Counted from the first letter of the stretch, positions 43,864 to 53,157 are shown. The stretch is 64,000 bases of DNA from a methanogenic archaeon mixed culture ISO4-G1 (GCA_001563305.1 CP013703.1:1413773-1477772); one strand, 5' to 3'. The notes: generated by a model not told the origin, from the sequence alone. Numbers and translations: made by a program.

Positions 43864-45147
43864 TCAGAGGGCGAACCAGGCACCATCGTTCTTGACGTCC
43901 ACATCAACGGATGTGAAGTCACTGAAGTACTTCTGGAGGTACTCCCATCCCTTGTCCTCGCTGAACTTCTCGGGATAGAGCATGTGGGCGACCATCGGGA
44001 GGTATGCATAGCTTCCGAAGGTGATGGTGAAGTACACCGCATGGTAGAGGTTGCCGTCGGCCTTGATGGAGATAGGACTGAACGCCTCCTCCTGTGCCGC
44101 GATCTGGCTGTTGAAGTCCTCTTTGGTCAGCGTGAGTCCGGTTCCATAGTTCTCGTAGAGGATGAGCATCGCATCGAACGACTTCTTGTAGTTCTTGTAT
44201 GTCCACTCGTTGTCGACGGAGTAGTGTCCGTTCTTGGTGTTGGGCTCGGTGTTGAACACATCGGCCAGACACTCCATCAGGTAGGGGGAGCTGCAGGGCT
44301 TGACCTCATAACCGGTCTTCGCGTCGGAACTGCTCGCGTAATAGTGGGCAAGTGCCAACTTGGTTTTCGTGACACCCTTCATACCGTTCTCGATGTAATC
44401 GTTGATACCGTTGACGAAGGATGCGTACTTCTGGGCCTCAGTGGTCTTGTTGACGAGCAGTCCCATGATCTCGACGAATCTGATCAGGTTACCGTAGCTG
44501 TAGATGTCGATGTACAGGGTTGTGATCTTGGGGTCGGCCTCCATGGCCGCCTCGCAGACCTTGGTGTCCCATGTGTCTGCAAGGATGAAGTCGCACTTCT
44601 CCTCGAGGATCCTCTCGGTCGTAGGGGCCTTTCCGCCCACGTACGAGGCGACTCCTGCGGGCAGATCGTAGATTCCCGCACGTGACTCCGTGAGGGATGT
44701 GGATGCGAGCTTGAGGTTCTTGGTCATTCCGAGAATGTCGAGAAGCTCGACGAAGAAGTACCTGTTAATGCAGATCTTATCCGCGGTGACGGGGAACGAC
44801 TGCTTCTGGGGTTTGTCCTCCCAGTTCATGTAGAATATGTCGCACTTCTCCCTCTTGATGATCTTCTGGACCAGCTCTACGTCCGATTTGTCGAACTTAC
44901 CGTCCTGGTTTGCATCGAGGAAGTCGTATTCAGCTCTGCTGATGGTATCGTCGGCCAACAGCTTGTTCATGAGGTCGACGTCTTTCTGATCGATTGCATC
45001 ATCGTTGTTCGCGTTACCGAACACGGGGAGGTTCCCTGTCGCCTTCACGTTGTTGGCACCACCGCCGCCGAGGAGCATCAATGCACCTCCGGCACCGGCG
45101 ACGACCATGATTGCGACGAGAGCGATTGCTATAATCTTCTTGTCCAA
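43864..45147 (-). CDS. ABC importer substrate-binding protein with an inserted dockerin module
   Basis: About 427 residues from TTG 45147 (DKKIIAIALVAIMVV follows), chosen because AAGGTG sits five bases upstream and the TATA box lies at 45181-45187; the ATG at 45213 would be upstream of that box. Layout: signal/anchor helix (~3-28), glycine-rich linker, two dockerin-type F-hand repeats (residues 45-56 and 78-89, each with D/N-x-N-x-D-x3-D-x2-D calcium loops), then a TroA/FecB-like binding domain. Dockerins bind cohesins; none is in the window. Confidence 0.88.
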   Translation of the reverse strand: MDKKIIAIALVAIMVVAGAGGALMLLGGGGANNVKATGNLPVFGNANNDDAIDQKDVDLMNKLLADDTISRAEYDFLDANQDGKFDKSDVELVQKIIKREKCDIFYMNWEDKPQKQSFPVTADKICINRYFFVELLDILGMTKNLKLASTSLTESRAGIYDLPAGVASYVGGKAPTTERILEEKCDFILADTWDTKVCEAAMEADPKITTLYIDIYSYGNLIRFVEIMGLLVNKTTEAQKYASFVNGINDYIENGMKGVTKTKLALAHYYASSSDAKTGYEVKPCSSPYLMECLADVFNTEPNTKNGHYSVDNEWTYKNYKKSFDAMLILYENYGTGLTLTKEDFNSQIAAQEEAFSPISIKADGNLYHAVYFTITFGSYAYLPMVAHMLYPEKFSEDKGWEYLQKYFSDFTSVDVDVKNDGAWFAL

Positions 45148-45162
45148 ATGAACACCTTGCCG

Positions 45163-45187
45163 ATTGGATGTATCATCCAATATATAA
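45163..45187 (-). promoter_or_regulatory. Importer promoter with perfect palindrome
   Basis: TATATAA at 45181-45187 is followed on the minus strand by ATTGGATG-ATA-CATCCAAT (45163-45181), eight-base perfect arms. It covers the expected transcript start, as a metal-responsive repressor site would. Confidence 0.6.
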
Positions 45188-45270
45188 CGATGCACGTAAT
45201 CTGCATTCGACAATCGTCCAACTCTATCGGTCTATTTTAGTTGACCATAACCCTGGATATGGCAAAATAC

Positions 45271-45314
45271 GGTCGGGTCTATAATGGGACCATGCTCATG
45301 AAGGAATCCCGACC
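45271..45314. other. Inverted repeat in the gap before the DUF1015 gene
   Basis: GGTCGGG (45271-45277) and CCCGACC (45308-45314) are perfect arms around a 30-base loop that itself contains GGTC...GGACC-like pairing. The 45188-45373 gap holds no gene that I can support. Confidence 0.25.
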
Positions 45315-45373
45315 CTGGCCTACCACCCTCAATGAACAAATATGAGCAGTGCATCCTCTCATAAGGTGCAAAG

Positions 45374-46558
45374 ATGGTAACATTCCTTCCATTCGCCGGA
45401 TACAGACCGAACCTCAGCAACGGAGAGCACGAGGAGGACCGCATTTCCCCTCCTTACGACGTCATCAGCGATGACTACCTCAAGGAGCTCCAGTCCCATC
45501 CCCACAACGTCACGAACCTGACCCTCAAGCAGGACGCAGACAAGAGATACCACTCCGCCAGGGCTACCCTGGACCAGTGGATCGCCGACGGGGTGCTGAA
45601 GCAGGACGACGATTCGTTCTACATCTACGAGCAGAGGTTCGACGACAAGGGTACACCGCGCACCCGCACCGGGATCGTCGGTATCCTCAGGACGGAGAAG
45701 TACGAGGAAGGCAACATCATCCCCCACGAGGAGACGTTCTCCAAGGTCAAGGCGGACCGTCTCAACCTCCTCAGGGACATGGAGGCGCATCTGGAATCCA
45801 TCTTCGGCATCTTCGAGGGCCTGACACCGGAGCTCAACAAGAAGATCTCCGGCAACGCCAGGCTCATCTACATGTACAAGGACCAGGCCGGCGTGGAGCA
45901 CAAGTACTACAGGCTCGCCGACAGGGACATCTGCAAGGAGATCACCGAGCAGCTGAAGAACCAGAAGATGCTCATCGCGGACGGCCACCACAGGTACGAG
46001 ACCGCCCTCAACTACTCGCTGGAGAACCCCGGCAACGAGAAGAAGGCATTCGTGCTCGCGACACTGGTCGCGGCTAACGACGAGGGACTCGTCATCTGGC
46101 CCACCCACAGGCTGGTGGACACCGAGAACATCTCGGAGAAGAACGCCGTCAAGGGCATCTCCTCCGCTCTCAGGACCGTCGAGGTCTCCAGGGAGGAGAT
46201 GGAATCACAGCTCAAGGACCACATGATGGGACTGATGTTCAGGTCAGGCAAGTGCATGCTGGCCGATTACGATTCCGATGAACCCATGTGGAAGCTGGAC
46301 ACCTACGTCGCACAGGAGAAGATCCTCAAGGGAGTGTACAAATCCGACGAGGGCAAGGCGACGATATCCTACGATGCGGAGTACGACTCCGTGAAGGCCC
46401 AGATGGATGCCAACAAGCACGATCTGGCCATCATCCTCAACGATCCCAAGCTCCAGACAATCTGGAACCTCTCGATGATCGGTAAGAGGATGCCCAAGAA
46501 GACCACGTTCTTCTTCCCGAAGATCTGGTCCGGTTTCGTCTTCTATCTGATGAGATGA
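45374..46558 (+). CDS. DUF1015 family protein
   Basis: 394 residues, full length for DUF1015. N-terminal LPFAGYRPN...ISPPYDVIS and the central IADGHHRYETAL motif define the family. It is widespread in bacteria and archaea, often near serine metabolism genes, and includes the archaeal serine kinase SbnI-like group; the exact role here is not shown. Single gene ending in a small hairpin. Confidence 0.88.
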   Translation: MVTFLPFAGYRPNLSNGEHEEDRISPPYDVISDDYLKELQSHPHNVTNLTLKQDADKRYHSARATLDQWIADGVLKQDDDSFYIYEQRFDDKGTPRTRTGIVGILRTEKYEEGNIIPHEETFSKVKADRLNLLRDMEAHLESIFGIFEGLTPELNKKISGNARLIYMYKDQAGVEHKYYRLADRDICKEITEQLKNQKMLIADGHHRYETALNYSLENPGNEKKAFVLATLVAANDEGLVIWPTHRLVDTENISEKNAVKGISSALRTVEVSREEMESQLKDHMMGLMFRSGKCMLADYDSDEPMWKLDTYVAQEKILKGVYKSDEGKATISYDAEYDSVKAQMDANKHDLAIILNDPKLQTIWNLSMIGKRMPKKTTFFFPKIWSGFVFYLMR

Positions 46559-46559
46559 G

Positions 46560-46574
46560 CGGGGCATCGCCCCG
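46560..46574 (+). terminator. Hairpin after the DUF1015 gene
   Basis: CGGGGC and GCCCCG form a six-base stem with an ATC loop immediately after the TGA. Confidence 0.4.
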
Positions 46575-46593
46575 TCCTCTCTGAGGAAAACTA

Positions 46594-47421
46594 TCAGGCC
46601 CCGACCTTCGACACCAATGTGTCGTAGGCCTGCTGGGTCATTTCATCGTCCGCTTGGTTGAACGCGTAGTATCTTCCGTCATACAGGAAGAATACCGCAG
46701 GCTTGACCTTGGTGTAGGACATCAGCGTGTACTTCCCGAAGACTTCGTTCTCGAAGGTCCCGCTGCATATGTACGGCGTCCCGTAACCCATCATGCGTCT
46801 TCCCTTGTCAAAGTCCGGATCCAATTCCAGTTCTTCGATCTTGTCGTAAGCGAATGTCTTGGTCGCGACGAACGGCGCACCGAGGGAGATGCCGTCATCC
46901 CCGAATTCCACCGTGACACTGTCCGTGGTGAAATCCATCTGATCCAACAGGGCGGATGGGACGAGACATGCGGCGACGGTGACTATGAACAACCCGACCT
47001 TCGCACCGGTGGACTTCGGGACGAACTCGCGGGCCACGCCCTTCTCCATCGTCACGATCGGGTATATGCACACGATTATGCCTGCGACCAGCACGATGAT
47101 CCCCATAAGGATGTTATGGAAGAGCACGCCGATCGAGATGCAGCAGATCACCATGCTGATGATCACGTACTTCCCCACGTAGGCTGCCGCTCTCGGTCTC
47201 TCCTGCTCCGTGTATGCGGACCAGTCGACCCCGTTGATGCTCTGGTAACCCTTGCCCTCCGCGTACATGTACAGACCGATGATGCCGACCGGGAAGAAGC
47301 ACACGGACAGCGTCAGAGCGAAATTGTCCAGGATACCTCCTCCTATCGTGAACACGTAGATGAGGACGGCTGCGACGATGGCGAGCGTCGGTAGCGCATA
47401 GTTGCGGACCCAGGGCTGCAT
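46594..47421 (-). CDS. Membrane protein of unknown function with PH-like C-terminal part
   Basis: 275 residues: about five hydrophobic helices (near 10-55, 85-130 and 140-160) followed by a soluble ~110-residue region of beta character that resembles membrane-associated PH-like domains. No enzyme motif. The start ATG at 47421 lies just after the 3' side of tRNA-Thr on the same strand. Confidence 0.6.
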   Translation of the reverse strand: MQPWVRNYALPTLAIVAAVLIYVFTIGGGILDNFALTLSVCFFPVGIIGLYMYAEGKGYQSINGVDWSAYTEQERPRAAAYVGKYVIISMVICCISIGVLFHNILMGIIVLVAGIIVCIYPIVTMEKGVAREFVPKSTGAKVGLFIVTVAACLVPSALLDQMDFTTDSVTVEFGDDGISLGAPFVATKTFAYDKIEELELDPDFDKGRRMMGYGTPYICSGTFENEVFGKYTLMSYTKVKPAVFFLYDGRYYAFNQADDEMTQQAYDTLVSKVGA

Positions 47422-47453
47422 GATACGGTATGTTCCAGAGAAGATAAAAAGAG

Positions 47454-47525
47454 AGCCGTTGGAGGGAATCGGACCCTCGACCTACGCCTTACCAAGGCGT
47501 CGCTATACCCCTTAGCCACAACGGC
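47454..47525 (-). tRNA. tRNA-Thr (anticodon GGT), no CCA encoded
   Basis: Minus strand: acceptor GCCGTTG/CAACGGC, D arm GCTAAGGGGTATAGC, anticodon stem ACGCC/GGCGT with loop TTGGTAA giving GGT, T arm GAGGG-TCCGATT-CCCTC, discriminator T. It is followed by CTCTTTTTATC, a terminator-like T run. Confidence 0.95.
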
Positions 47526-47554
47526 ATGTGTATTGGCGGCTATGCCGAACTACA

Positions 47555-49480
47555 TTAAAAAGATGATGGATGTGGGCTCGCCGGTCGCTTCCTGTATCTC
47601 AGCGCACGTGACGAGTTCAGCACCGCCGCGATCATCACACCGACATCTGCGATTATGGCCAGCCACATGTCCACGTAGCCTATTGCGGAAAGCGCGAGGA
47701 AACCGAACTTGACCAGGAGCGTGCCGACGATGTTCTGGCGGACGATTCCCATGCACTTGCGGGATGCACCGATGGCGGTGGCGATCTTCATCATGTCGTC
47801 GTCCATGATCACGACGTCGGACGCCTCTATCGCGGCATCCGAACCTATGGAACCCATGGTGATGCCGATGTCCGCCCTCACCAGGGAAGGCGCGTCGTTG
47901 ATGCCGTCCCCGACGAACGCCACGGAACCATTCCTTCCGTCGGCCAATATGGACTCCAATTCCTGAAGCTTATCCCCCGGGAGGAGCTGGCCGTGGACCT
48001 CGTCTATCCCCAGTTCAGTCGCGACCTTCTTCGCCGTGACATCGGAGTCCCCGGTCAGCATGACTGTCTTGCGGATGCCCGCCTTCCTCAGTTCCCTGAT
48101 CGCCTGGGCGGATTCGGGCTTGACGGTATCTGATATCGTTATGTAACCGGCATACTCCCCGTCGATGGCCACATGAACCGTGGTCCCTATCGCGGAGACC
48201 TCCTCGCAGGCTATTCCCAGCTGCTCCATCAGCCTGGTGTTCCCCACGGCGACCTCCGTGCCGTTGACCTTCGCGGAAACGCCCTTCCCGGGCATGTCCA
48301 CGATGTCCGTCACCCTGGAGCGGTCGATGTCCTGCCCGTGGGCACGGATCAGGCTTGCGGCTATCGGATGGGGTGAAGAGGACTCCGCCGCGGCCGCCAT
48401 TTCCAACAGCCTTTCACGGGACACCTTATCGCTGATGACATCGGTGACCTCGAACACCCCTTTGGTCAAAGTACCAGTCTTGTCGAATACGACGGTGTCG
48501 ACGTTAGCCAATGCCTCCAGGTAGTTGGATCCCTTGATGAGGATCCCCTCTTTGCTCGCACCGCCCAAACCAGCGAAGAATCCCAATGGGATGCTTATCA
48601 CCAGGGCACACGGACAACTGATCACCAAGAAGGTCAGCGCGCGGTAGATCCACTGCTGATATTCCGGTTCCAGGCCCATGCTGATCTGGATGACTGCCGG
48701 GACCACTGCCAGCAGGAGCGCGCAGCACACGACGAACGGAGTGTAGACCTTGGAGAACCTGGTGATGAACGCCTCGGACCTCGACTTCCTGCTGCTGGCG
48801 TTCTCCACCATGTCCAGGATCTTGGATACGGTGGATTCCCCGAACTCCTTGGTCGTCTGTATCCTCAGGACGCCTGAGAGGTTTATGCATCCGCTCAGGA
48901 CCTCGTCTCCGACGGTGACGTCGCGGGGGATGCTCTCCCCGGTGAGCGCGGAGGTGTTCAGCGATGACGACCCGCCTGTAACGAAACCGTCTATCGGGAT
49001 CCTCTCTCCCGGCCTCACCACTATCTCCGAACCGATGGCGACCTCGTCCGGGTCCACCTCCACCAGTTCCCCGTCCTGCTCCACGAAGGCGCTGTCGGGG
49101 CGGATCTCCATGAGCTTCGAGATGCTCGTCCTGCTCTTGTCGACGGCGATCTGCTGGAACAGTTCCCCGATCTGGTAGAATATCATGACCGCGACGGCCT
49201 CGTCGAAGTCCCCTGTGTAGGTGAGCCCCAGCAGGAGCGCGCCCAGGGTGGCCACGGCCATCAGGAAGTTCTCATCGAACGCCTGCCCGTGACCGATGCC
49301 CTTGGCGGCCTTGATCAGTATATCATATCCGATTATCAGATACGGGATGAGATAGAGGAGGAAGAGGTACTCCTTCTCCAGCTGGAAAAGTCCCAGGAAG
49401 GAGCCCGCCATCAGGATGGCGGTGATGACCGATGCCAGTACTATCCTGGCAAACATCTTCTTCTGCTTCTTCCTCAACAT
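47555..49480 (-). CDS. cadA: Zn2+/Cd2+-exporting P1B-type ATPase
   Basis: 641 residues, no HMA domain of its own. Contains TGES, the SCPCALVISIP metal site, DKTGTLTKG, SPHPIAASL and GDGINDAPSL. The last helices carry the lysine (VKFGFL) and DVG (IIADVGV) that mark the P1B-2 Zn/Cd subgroup. It starts 20 bases after a separate HMA protein and is divergent from an ArsR regulator. Confidence 0.94.
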   Translation of the reverse strand: MLRKKQKKMFARIVLASVITAILMAGSFLGLFQLEKEYLFLLYLIPYLIIGYDILIKAAKGIGHGQAFDENFLMAVATLGALLLGLTYTGDFDEAVAVMIFYQIGELFQQIAVDKSRTSISKLMEIRPDSAFVEQDGELVEVDPDEVAIGSEIVVRPGERIPIDGFVTGGSSSLNTSALTGESIPRDVTVGDEVLSGCINLSGVLRIQTTKEFGESTVSKILDMVENASSRKSRSEAFITRFSKVYTPFVVCCALLLAVVPAVIQISMGLEPEYQQWIYRALTFLVISCPCALVISIPLGFFAGLGGASKEGILIKGSNYLEALANVDTVVFDKTGTLTKGVFEVTDVISDKVSRERLLEMAAAAESSSPHPIAASLIRAHGQDIDRSRVTDIVDMPGKGVSAKVNGTEVAVGNTRLMEQLGIACEEVSAIGTTVHVAIDGEYAGYITISDTVKPESAQAIRELRKAGIRKTVMLTGDSDVTAKKVATELGIDEVHGQLLPGDKLQELESILADGRNGSVAFVGDGINDAPSLVRADIGITMGSIGSDAAIEASDVVIMDDDMMKIATAIGASRKCMGIVRQNIVGTLLVKFGFLALSAIGYVDMWLAIIADVGVMIAAVLNSSRALRYRKRPASPHPSSF

Positions 49481-49500
49481 CTCGATGCCTTATTGAATTG

Positions 49501-49719
49501 TCAGAACTCGATCTCGCAGTCGCTCTCGACCTTCTTGCAGTTCTTGAGGACTTCCTTCATGACGGCAGCGGGGTCCGCGCCCTCCTGGAACTCGACCTCC
49601 ATCTTCTGCATCACGAAGTTCACTGTCGCATTGGCCACACCGGGGGTCTTCTTCGCAGCCTCCTCCATCTTCATGGCACAGTTCGCGCAGTCCACCTCGA
49701 TCTTGTATTTCTTCTTCAT
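49501..49719 (-). CDS. Small heavy-metal-associated (HMA) domain protein
   Basis: 72 residues forming one ferredoxin-like HMA domain with the metal site DCANCAMKME (C-x2-C). The following ATPase lacks its own HMA domain, so this protein probably acts as a detached metal-delivery or regulatory domain. Operon leader; the operator at 49746-49776 lies directly upstream. Confidence 0.88.
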   Translation of the reverse strand: MKKKYKIEVDCANCAMKMEEAAKKTPGVANATVNFVMQKMEVEFQEGADPAAVMKEVLKNCKKVESDCEIEF

Positions 49720-49745
49720 CGGATTCCCTCAATTAAACGATTAAG

Positions 49746-49776
49746 TATCTGTTTAATTGATATGATTAAACAGATA
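49746..49776. promoter_or_regulatory. Perfect 12-base inverted repeat, ArsR-type operator
   Basis: TATCTGTTTAAT (49746-49757) faces ATTAAACAGATA (49765-49776) with a seven-base spacer, midway between the HMA-ATPase operon and the divergent arsR gene. A further half-site-like ATTAAAC lies just to the left. It overlaps A/T-rich promoter elements for both directions. Confidence 0.7.
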
Positions 49777-49822
49777 TTTAAATGAACTCCGCGATTGGCA
49801 TACTGATTATCGGAGGAGGACC

Positions 49823-50191
49823 ATGGCCAAGACCGTCTTACCGCATGACCACGGGGACATCAGCAGCATAGAATCGTTCCGCGAGCTGCTCTCAAAGACC
49901 GACGGATTCGATCAGGTCTCGAAGGTGCTGGCACAGATGGTTGACGGCACCAGGATGCGCATATTCTGGCTCCTGTGCCATTACGAGGGGTGCGTGACCA
50001 ACATCTCCTCCATAATGAACATGTCCAGCCCGGCGGTCTCCCATCATCTCCGCTCCCTGAAGGAGAGCGGCCTCATCGAAGGGAGACGCGAGGGAAAGGA
50101 AGTGTACTACAAGGCGGTTCAATCCCCCGAGACGGAGTACCTCCATCACATGATCGAGGACCTGATGGAGATCTCCTGCCCCAAGGAATGA
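49823..50191 (+). CDS. ArsR/SmtB family metal-responsive repressor
   Basis: 122 residues with a winged helix-turn-helix (MSSPAVSHHLRSLKESGLIEGRREGKEVYY). Potential metal ligands include C in HYEGCVTN (near the alpha3 position), the N-terminal HDHGD and the C-terminal CPKE. It most likely senses Zn/Cd and represses the divergent export operon through the 12-base palindrome. GGAGGA before the ATG is its ribosome-binding site. Confidence 0.92.
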   Translation: MAKTVLPHDHGDISSIESFRELLSKTDGFDQVSKVLAQMVDGTRMRIFWLLCHYEGCVTNISSIMNMSSPAVSHHLRSLKESGLIEGRREGKEVYYKAVQSPETEYLHHMIEDLMEISCPKE

Positions 50192-50740
50192 TCACAGATT
50201 CTTTCCGAACTCGAATGCCTTCTTGAGAAGCGGCTCGTACTTAGGGTCCTGGTCGATCTTGTTCAGGTCCACACCGTCCCCGCTGAAGGTCCCCGCCATC
50301 TTGCACTCGTGGAAGCAGTCCACCCAGCCCTGCAGGCCGATCTCGGTGGTCTTATATCCGTAGGATCCAGGCACCATCGAAGTGACCATGAGGTAGACCT
50401 TACGGAACCTGTATTCGTGGGAATAGATCGGTTCCATACGGTCCAAGAGGGTCTTCAGCTGTCCGCTGAGGCCCCAATAGTAGATGGGTGTGGCGAACAC
50501 CAGGATGTCCGCGTTCCTGACCTTCTCGATGATCCCCGCCACATCGTCCTTGATGATGCACTTCTCGGTCTTCATGCAGGTCAGGCAGCCCTTGCAGAAC
50601 TGGATGTCCTTGTCCTTGAGCGTGAGGAACTCGGTCTCGAAACCTGCATCCTTCGCTCCTTTCTCCGCCTCTTTTGCGAGGATCTCGGAATTGCTTCTTG
50701 CTCTCAGACTCGATGATATGAACAGGACCTTTTCGGACAT
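50192..50740 (-). CDS. Flavodoxin-like NAD(P)H-dependent FMN reductase family protein
   Basis: 182 residues from ATG 50740 (MSEKVLFISSSLRARSNSEIL). The N-terminal phosphate loop and the ATPIYYWGLSGQLKTLLDR segment are typical of iron-sulfur flavoprotein/FMN-reductase relatives, and C-x2-C-x2-C-type cysteines (FCKGCLTCMKTEKC) lie in the position seen in archaeal Isf-like flavoproteins that hold a 4Fe-4S cluster. Convergent with arsR. Confidence 0.85.
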   Translation of the reverse strand: MSEKVLFISSSLRARSNSEILAKEAEKGAKDAGFETEFLTLKDKDIQFCKGCLTCMKTEKCIIKDDVAGIIEKVRNADILVFATPIYYWGLSGQLKTLLDRMEPIYSHEYRFRKVYLMVTSMVPGSYGYKTTEIGLQGWVDCFHECKMAGTFSGDGVDLNKIDQDPKYEPLLKKAFEFGKNL

Positions 50741-50831
50741 GTGAATTGAACTCCGTTCTGTGGATTTATATGTTGCAGGATTCGGATGGGTCAGCGGACA
50801 ATTTATCAAATTGATATCCCTAGCCCGTGGC

Positions 50832-52772
50832 ATGAAGAAAGAGATGAGCTCCTTCGATGTCCGTTCCATCGCAACAGAGCTTTCGGCCCTCGAGGGCGCC
50901 CATATGGACAAGATCTTCCAGTGGGGCGCGGGAAACGTGCTGTTCCGCATCAACGTGCAGGGCGAAGGCAAGAAGGACCTCTTCTTCAAGGACAAGAAGT
51001 GGCTGTACTCACCGGCCAGGAAACCGGAGACGCCTGTACAGCCGACCTCTTTCGCCACCTATCTGAGGAAGTACATCGACAACGCCCGCATAGGCAAGGT
51101 CAGGCAGGTAGGCTTCGACAGGGTCATCGAGATGGAGCTCCTCAAGGCGGATTCGGAATACAAGCTGATATTCGAGATATTCGGAGGAGGGAACGTGCTC
51201 CTGGTCAAGGACGGGATCATCGACACCTGTCTGATCCAGAAGACCATGAGGGACCGTAAGGTCCGTCCCAAGGAACCCTACCTCTGGCCCCAGCCCAGGT
51301 TCAATCCTGTGGAATCCTCGGAGGAGGACTTCGTCAAGGCCTTCAGGGAATCGGATGCCGACTGCGTCAGAACGCTGGCGACCGCGGTGAACCTCGGAGG
51401 GCAGTATGCCGAGGAGGTCTGCAAGCGCGCGGGAGTAGACAAGACGCTCCCGTCGGCGGAGATGGACGATGAGATGCTCTCGAAGCTCTACGCAGAGATC
51501 AAGGACATAGTCAACCACGTCATCGACGTCCCGGAGACCACGGCGTACCTGAAGGACGGGAAGATCGAGGACTTCGCACCCATCGTGATGTGCTCGCACG
51601 ATGATCTGGAATCCAGATCGTACGGCAGCATGTCCGCGGTGATAGACGACTTCGTGCAGCAGATGGCCGACGAGGAGGAAGAGGCCTACGTGGACCCCGA
51701 GGTGGAGAAGCTCAACAGGAGGATCCTGAAGCAGCAGGAGACCGTGGACGAGTACAGAGCCAGATGCGAGGAGTTGAAGAGAAAGGCGGAGGCCCTGTAC
51801 ACCGATTACCAGAAGGTCAGCCAGCTCCTCGAGGTGCTGAACGAGCAGAGCAAGAGGCTCACATGGGACAAGCTGAAGGAGGGCGCGATGAAGATCCCCT
51901 ACGTCAAGGACATCGACCCCTCGAAGAACCTGGTCACCGCTGTCATCGCAGAGGAGACCATCACCCTGGATTACACCAAGGGGATCGACGCCAACGCATC
52001 GGACATCTACCAGGACAGCAAGGAGATCGGCGAGAAGGGCAAGCATGCCGAGGAGGCGCTGAACGAGAGCCGCGCCGAGCTTACCAAGAAGGAGAAGGGA
52101 CTGGAGAAGCAGAGGGCGGCCATGGCAGGCAGGGCCCAGCCCACCAAGCAGTTCTGGTTCGAGAGGTTCAAATGGTTCATCACATCCGGAGGCAGACTGG
52201 TCATCGCCGGAAGGGATGCCCACACCAACGACGGCGTGGTGAAGAAGCATCTGAAGGAGAAGGACCTGTACGCGCATACGGACATCCACGGCGCGCCGTC
52301 CACTATCATCAAGGAGGGCGCATCCGCATCCCAGGAGGAGCTCAGGGAGGCATGCCAGTTCGCTACCGCCCAGTCTAAGGGATGGGTCGCATCCATATCC
52401 GAGGGCAGCGCATACTGGGTGTACCCGGATCAGGTCAGTAAGACCCCGAACCCCGGAGAGTTCGTCCCCAGGGGGGCGTTCATCATCCGCGGCAAGAGGA
52501 ACTACGAGTACCACCTCCCCATGGAACTGTACGTCGGGGAGATCGAGTACCAGGGCGCCAGGAAGGTCATGTGCGGACCCGGGTCGTGCTTCGAGGGATG
52601 CGAGAGGTACATCGTCATCCGTCCCGGGAAGAACAAGAACGGGCGTTTATCAGGAGATATCGCGAAGAAGTTCAACGTCCCCGAGGAGGAGATCTCTAGG
52701 ATCCTCCCGCCTGGGGAGATAGAAATAGTCAGAGAGGTATGGCCAAAGGAGGATGAGGAAGATGCAGAGTGA
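50832..52772 (+). CDS. rqcH: Archaeal RqcH/Rqc2 (NFACT family) ribosome-rescue factor
   Basis: About 646 residues from ATG 50832 (MKKEMSSFDVRSIATEL). Order of domains: NFACT-N, helix-hairpin-helix-like middle, a long coiled coil (about residues 290-350), then the NFACT-R/DUF814 domain (GRDAHTNDGVVKKHLKEKD) and an acidic tail. The family binds stalled large ribosomal subunits and recruits tRNA-Ala for C-terminal tailing. A palindrome CAATTT-ATC-AAATTG lies in its promoter. Confidence 0.93.
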   Translation: MKKEMSSFDVRSIATELSALEGAHMDKIFQWGAGNVLFRINVQGEGKKDLFFKDKKWLYSPARKPETPVQPTSFATYLRKYIDNARIGKVRQVGFDRVIEMELLKADSEYKLIFEIFGGGNVLLVKDGIIDTCLIQKTMRDRKVRPKEPYLWPQPRFNPVESSEEDFVKAFRESDADCVRTLATAVNLGGQYAEEVCKRAGVDKTLPSAEMDDEMLSKLYAEIKDIVNHVIDVPETTAYLKDGKIEDFAPIVMCSHDDLESRSYGSMSAVIDDFVQQMADEEEEAYVDPEVEKLNRRILKQQETVDEYRARCEELKRKAEALYTDYQKVSQLLEVLNEQSKRLTWDKLKEGAMKIPYVKDIDPSKNLVTAVIAEETITLDYTKGIDANASDIYQDSKEIGEKGKHAEEALNESRAELTKKEKGLEKQRAAMAGRAQPTKQFWFERFKWFITSGGRLVIAGRDAHTNDGVVKKHLKEKDLYAHTDIHGAPSTIIKEGASASQEELREACQFATAQSKGWVASISEGSAYWVYPDQVSKTPNPGEFVPRGAFIIRGKRNYEYHLPMELYVGEIEYQGARKVMCGPGSCFEGCERYIVIRPGKNKNGRLSGDIAKKFNVPEEEISRILPPGEIEIVREVWPKEDEEDAE

Positions 52773-53157
52773 GAACCTCGGTCAGCTGAAGTACAGATAC
52801 AACATCGTGTCCATCATAACCGCAATGGGCGGAATCATCGCCCTGATCGGCCTGATCACAGCAGCCACAGAGTTCCCCGGACACATAGGCCTCCTGGACT
52901 ACGCGGTCTTCATACTGGCACTGTTGTCGATCCTCGTCAACATCAAGCCGAACACCAACAAGACCACCGCACTCATGATCGTCATAATTGGACTTCTGAT
53001 GATCATCAACAGCACGTTCATCTATCTCAACATCGGCAATGCGGCGTCCGCGGAATCGTTCACGGATGTAGGTTACGGTGTATGGATGATGATCACGGGA
53101 AGCATCATCTACACGATCTTCGCACTGTCGGACTACAGCTACAAGAGAAAGGGCTGA
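52762..53157 (+). CDS. Small membrane protein of unknown function
   Basis: 131 residues from ATG 52762, preferred over ATG 52753 because GGAGG at 48-52 of that line leaves a normal nine-base spacing. Four hydrophobic helices, short loops and a basic C-terminus (YKRKG). It overlaps the end of rqcH, so it is probably co-translated. No family recognised. Confidence 0.7.
   Translation: MQSENLGQLKYRYNIVSIITAMGGIIALIGLITAATEFPGHIGLLDYAVFILALLSILVNIKPNTNKTTALMIVIIGLLMIINSTFIYLNIGNAASAESFTDVGYGVWMMITGSIIYTIFALSDYSYKRKG

Noticed and set aside
45232-45444. 70-residue minus-strand frame between the importer and the DUF1015 gene
   Set aside because: It overlaps the start of the DUF1015 gene, has no ribosome-binding site and resembles no protein.
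51009-52514. 501-residue minus-strand frame over rqcH
   Set aside because: Shadow of a well-supported NFACT gene.
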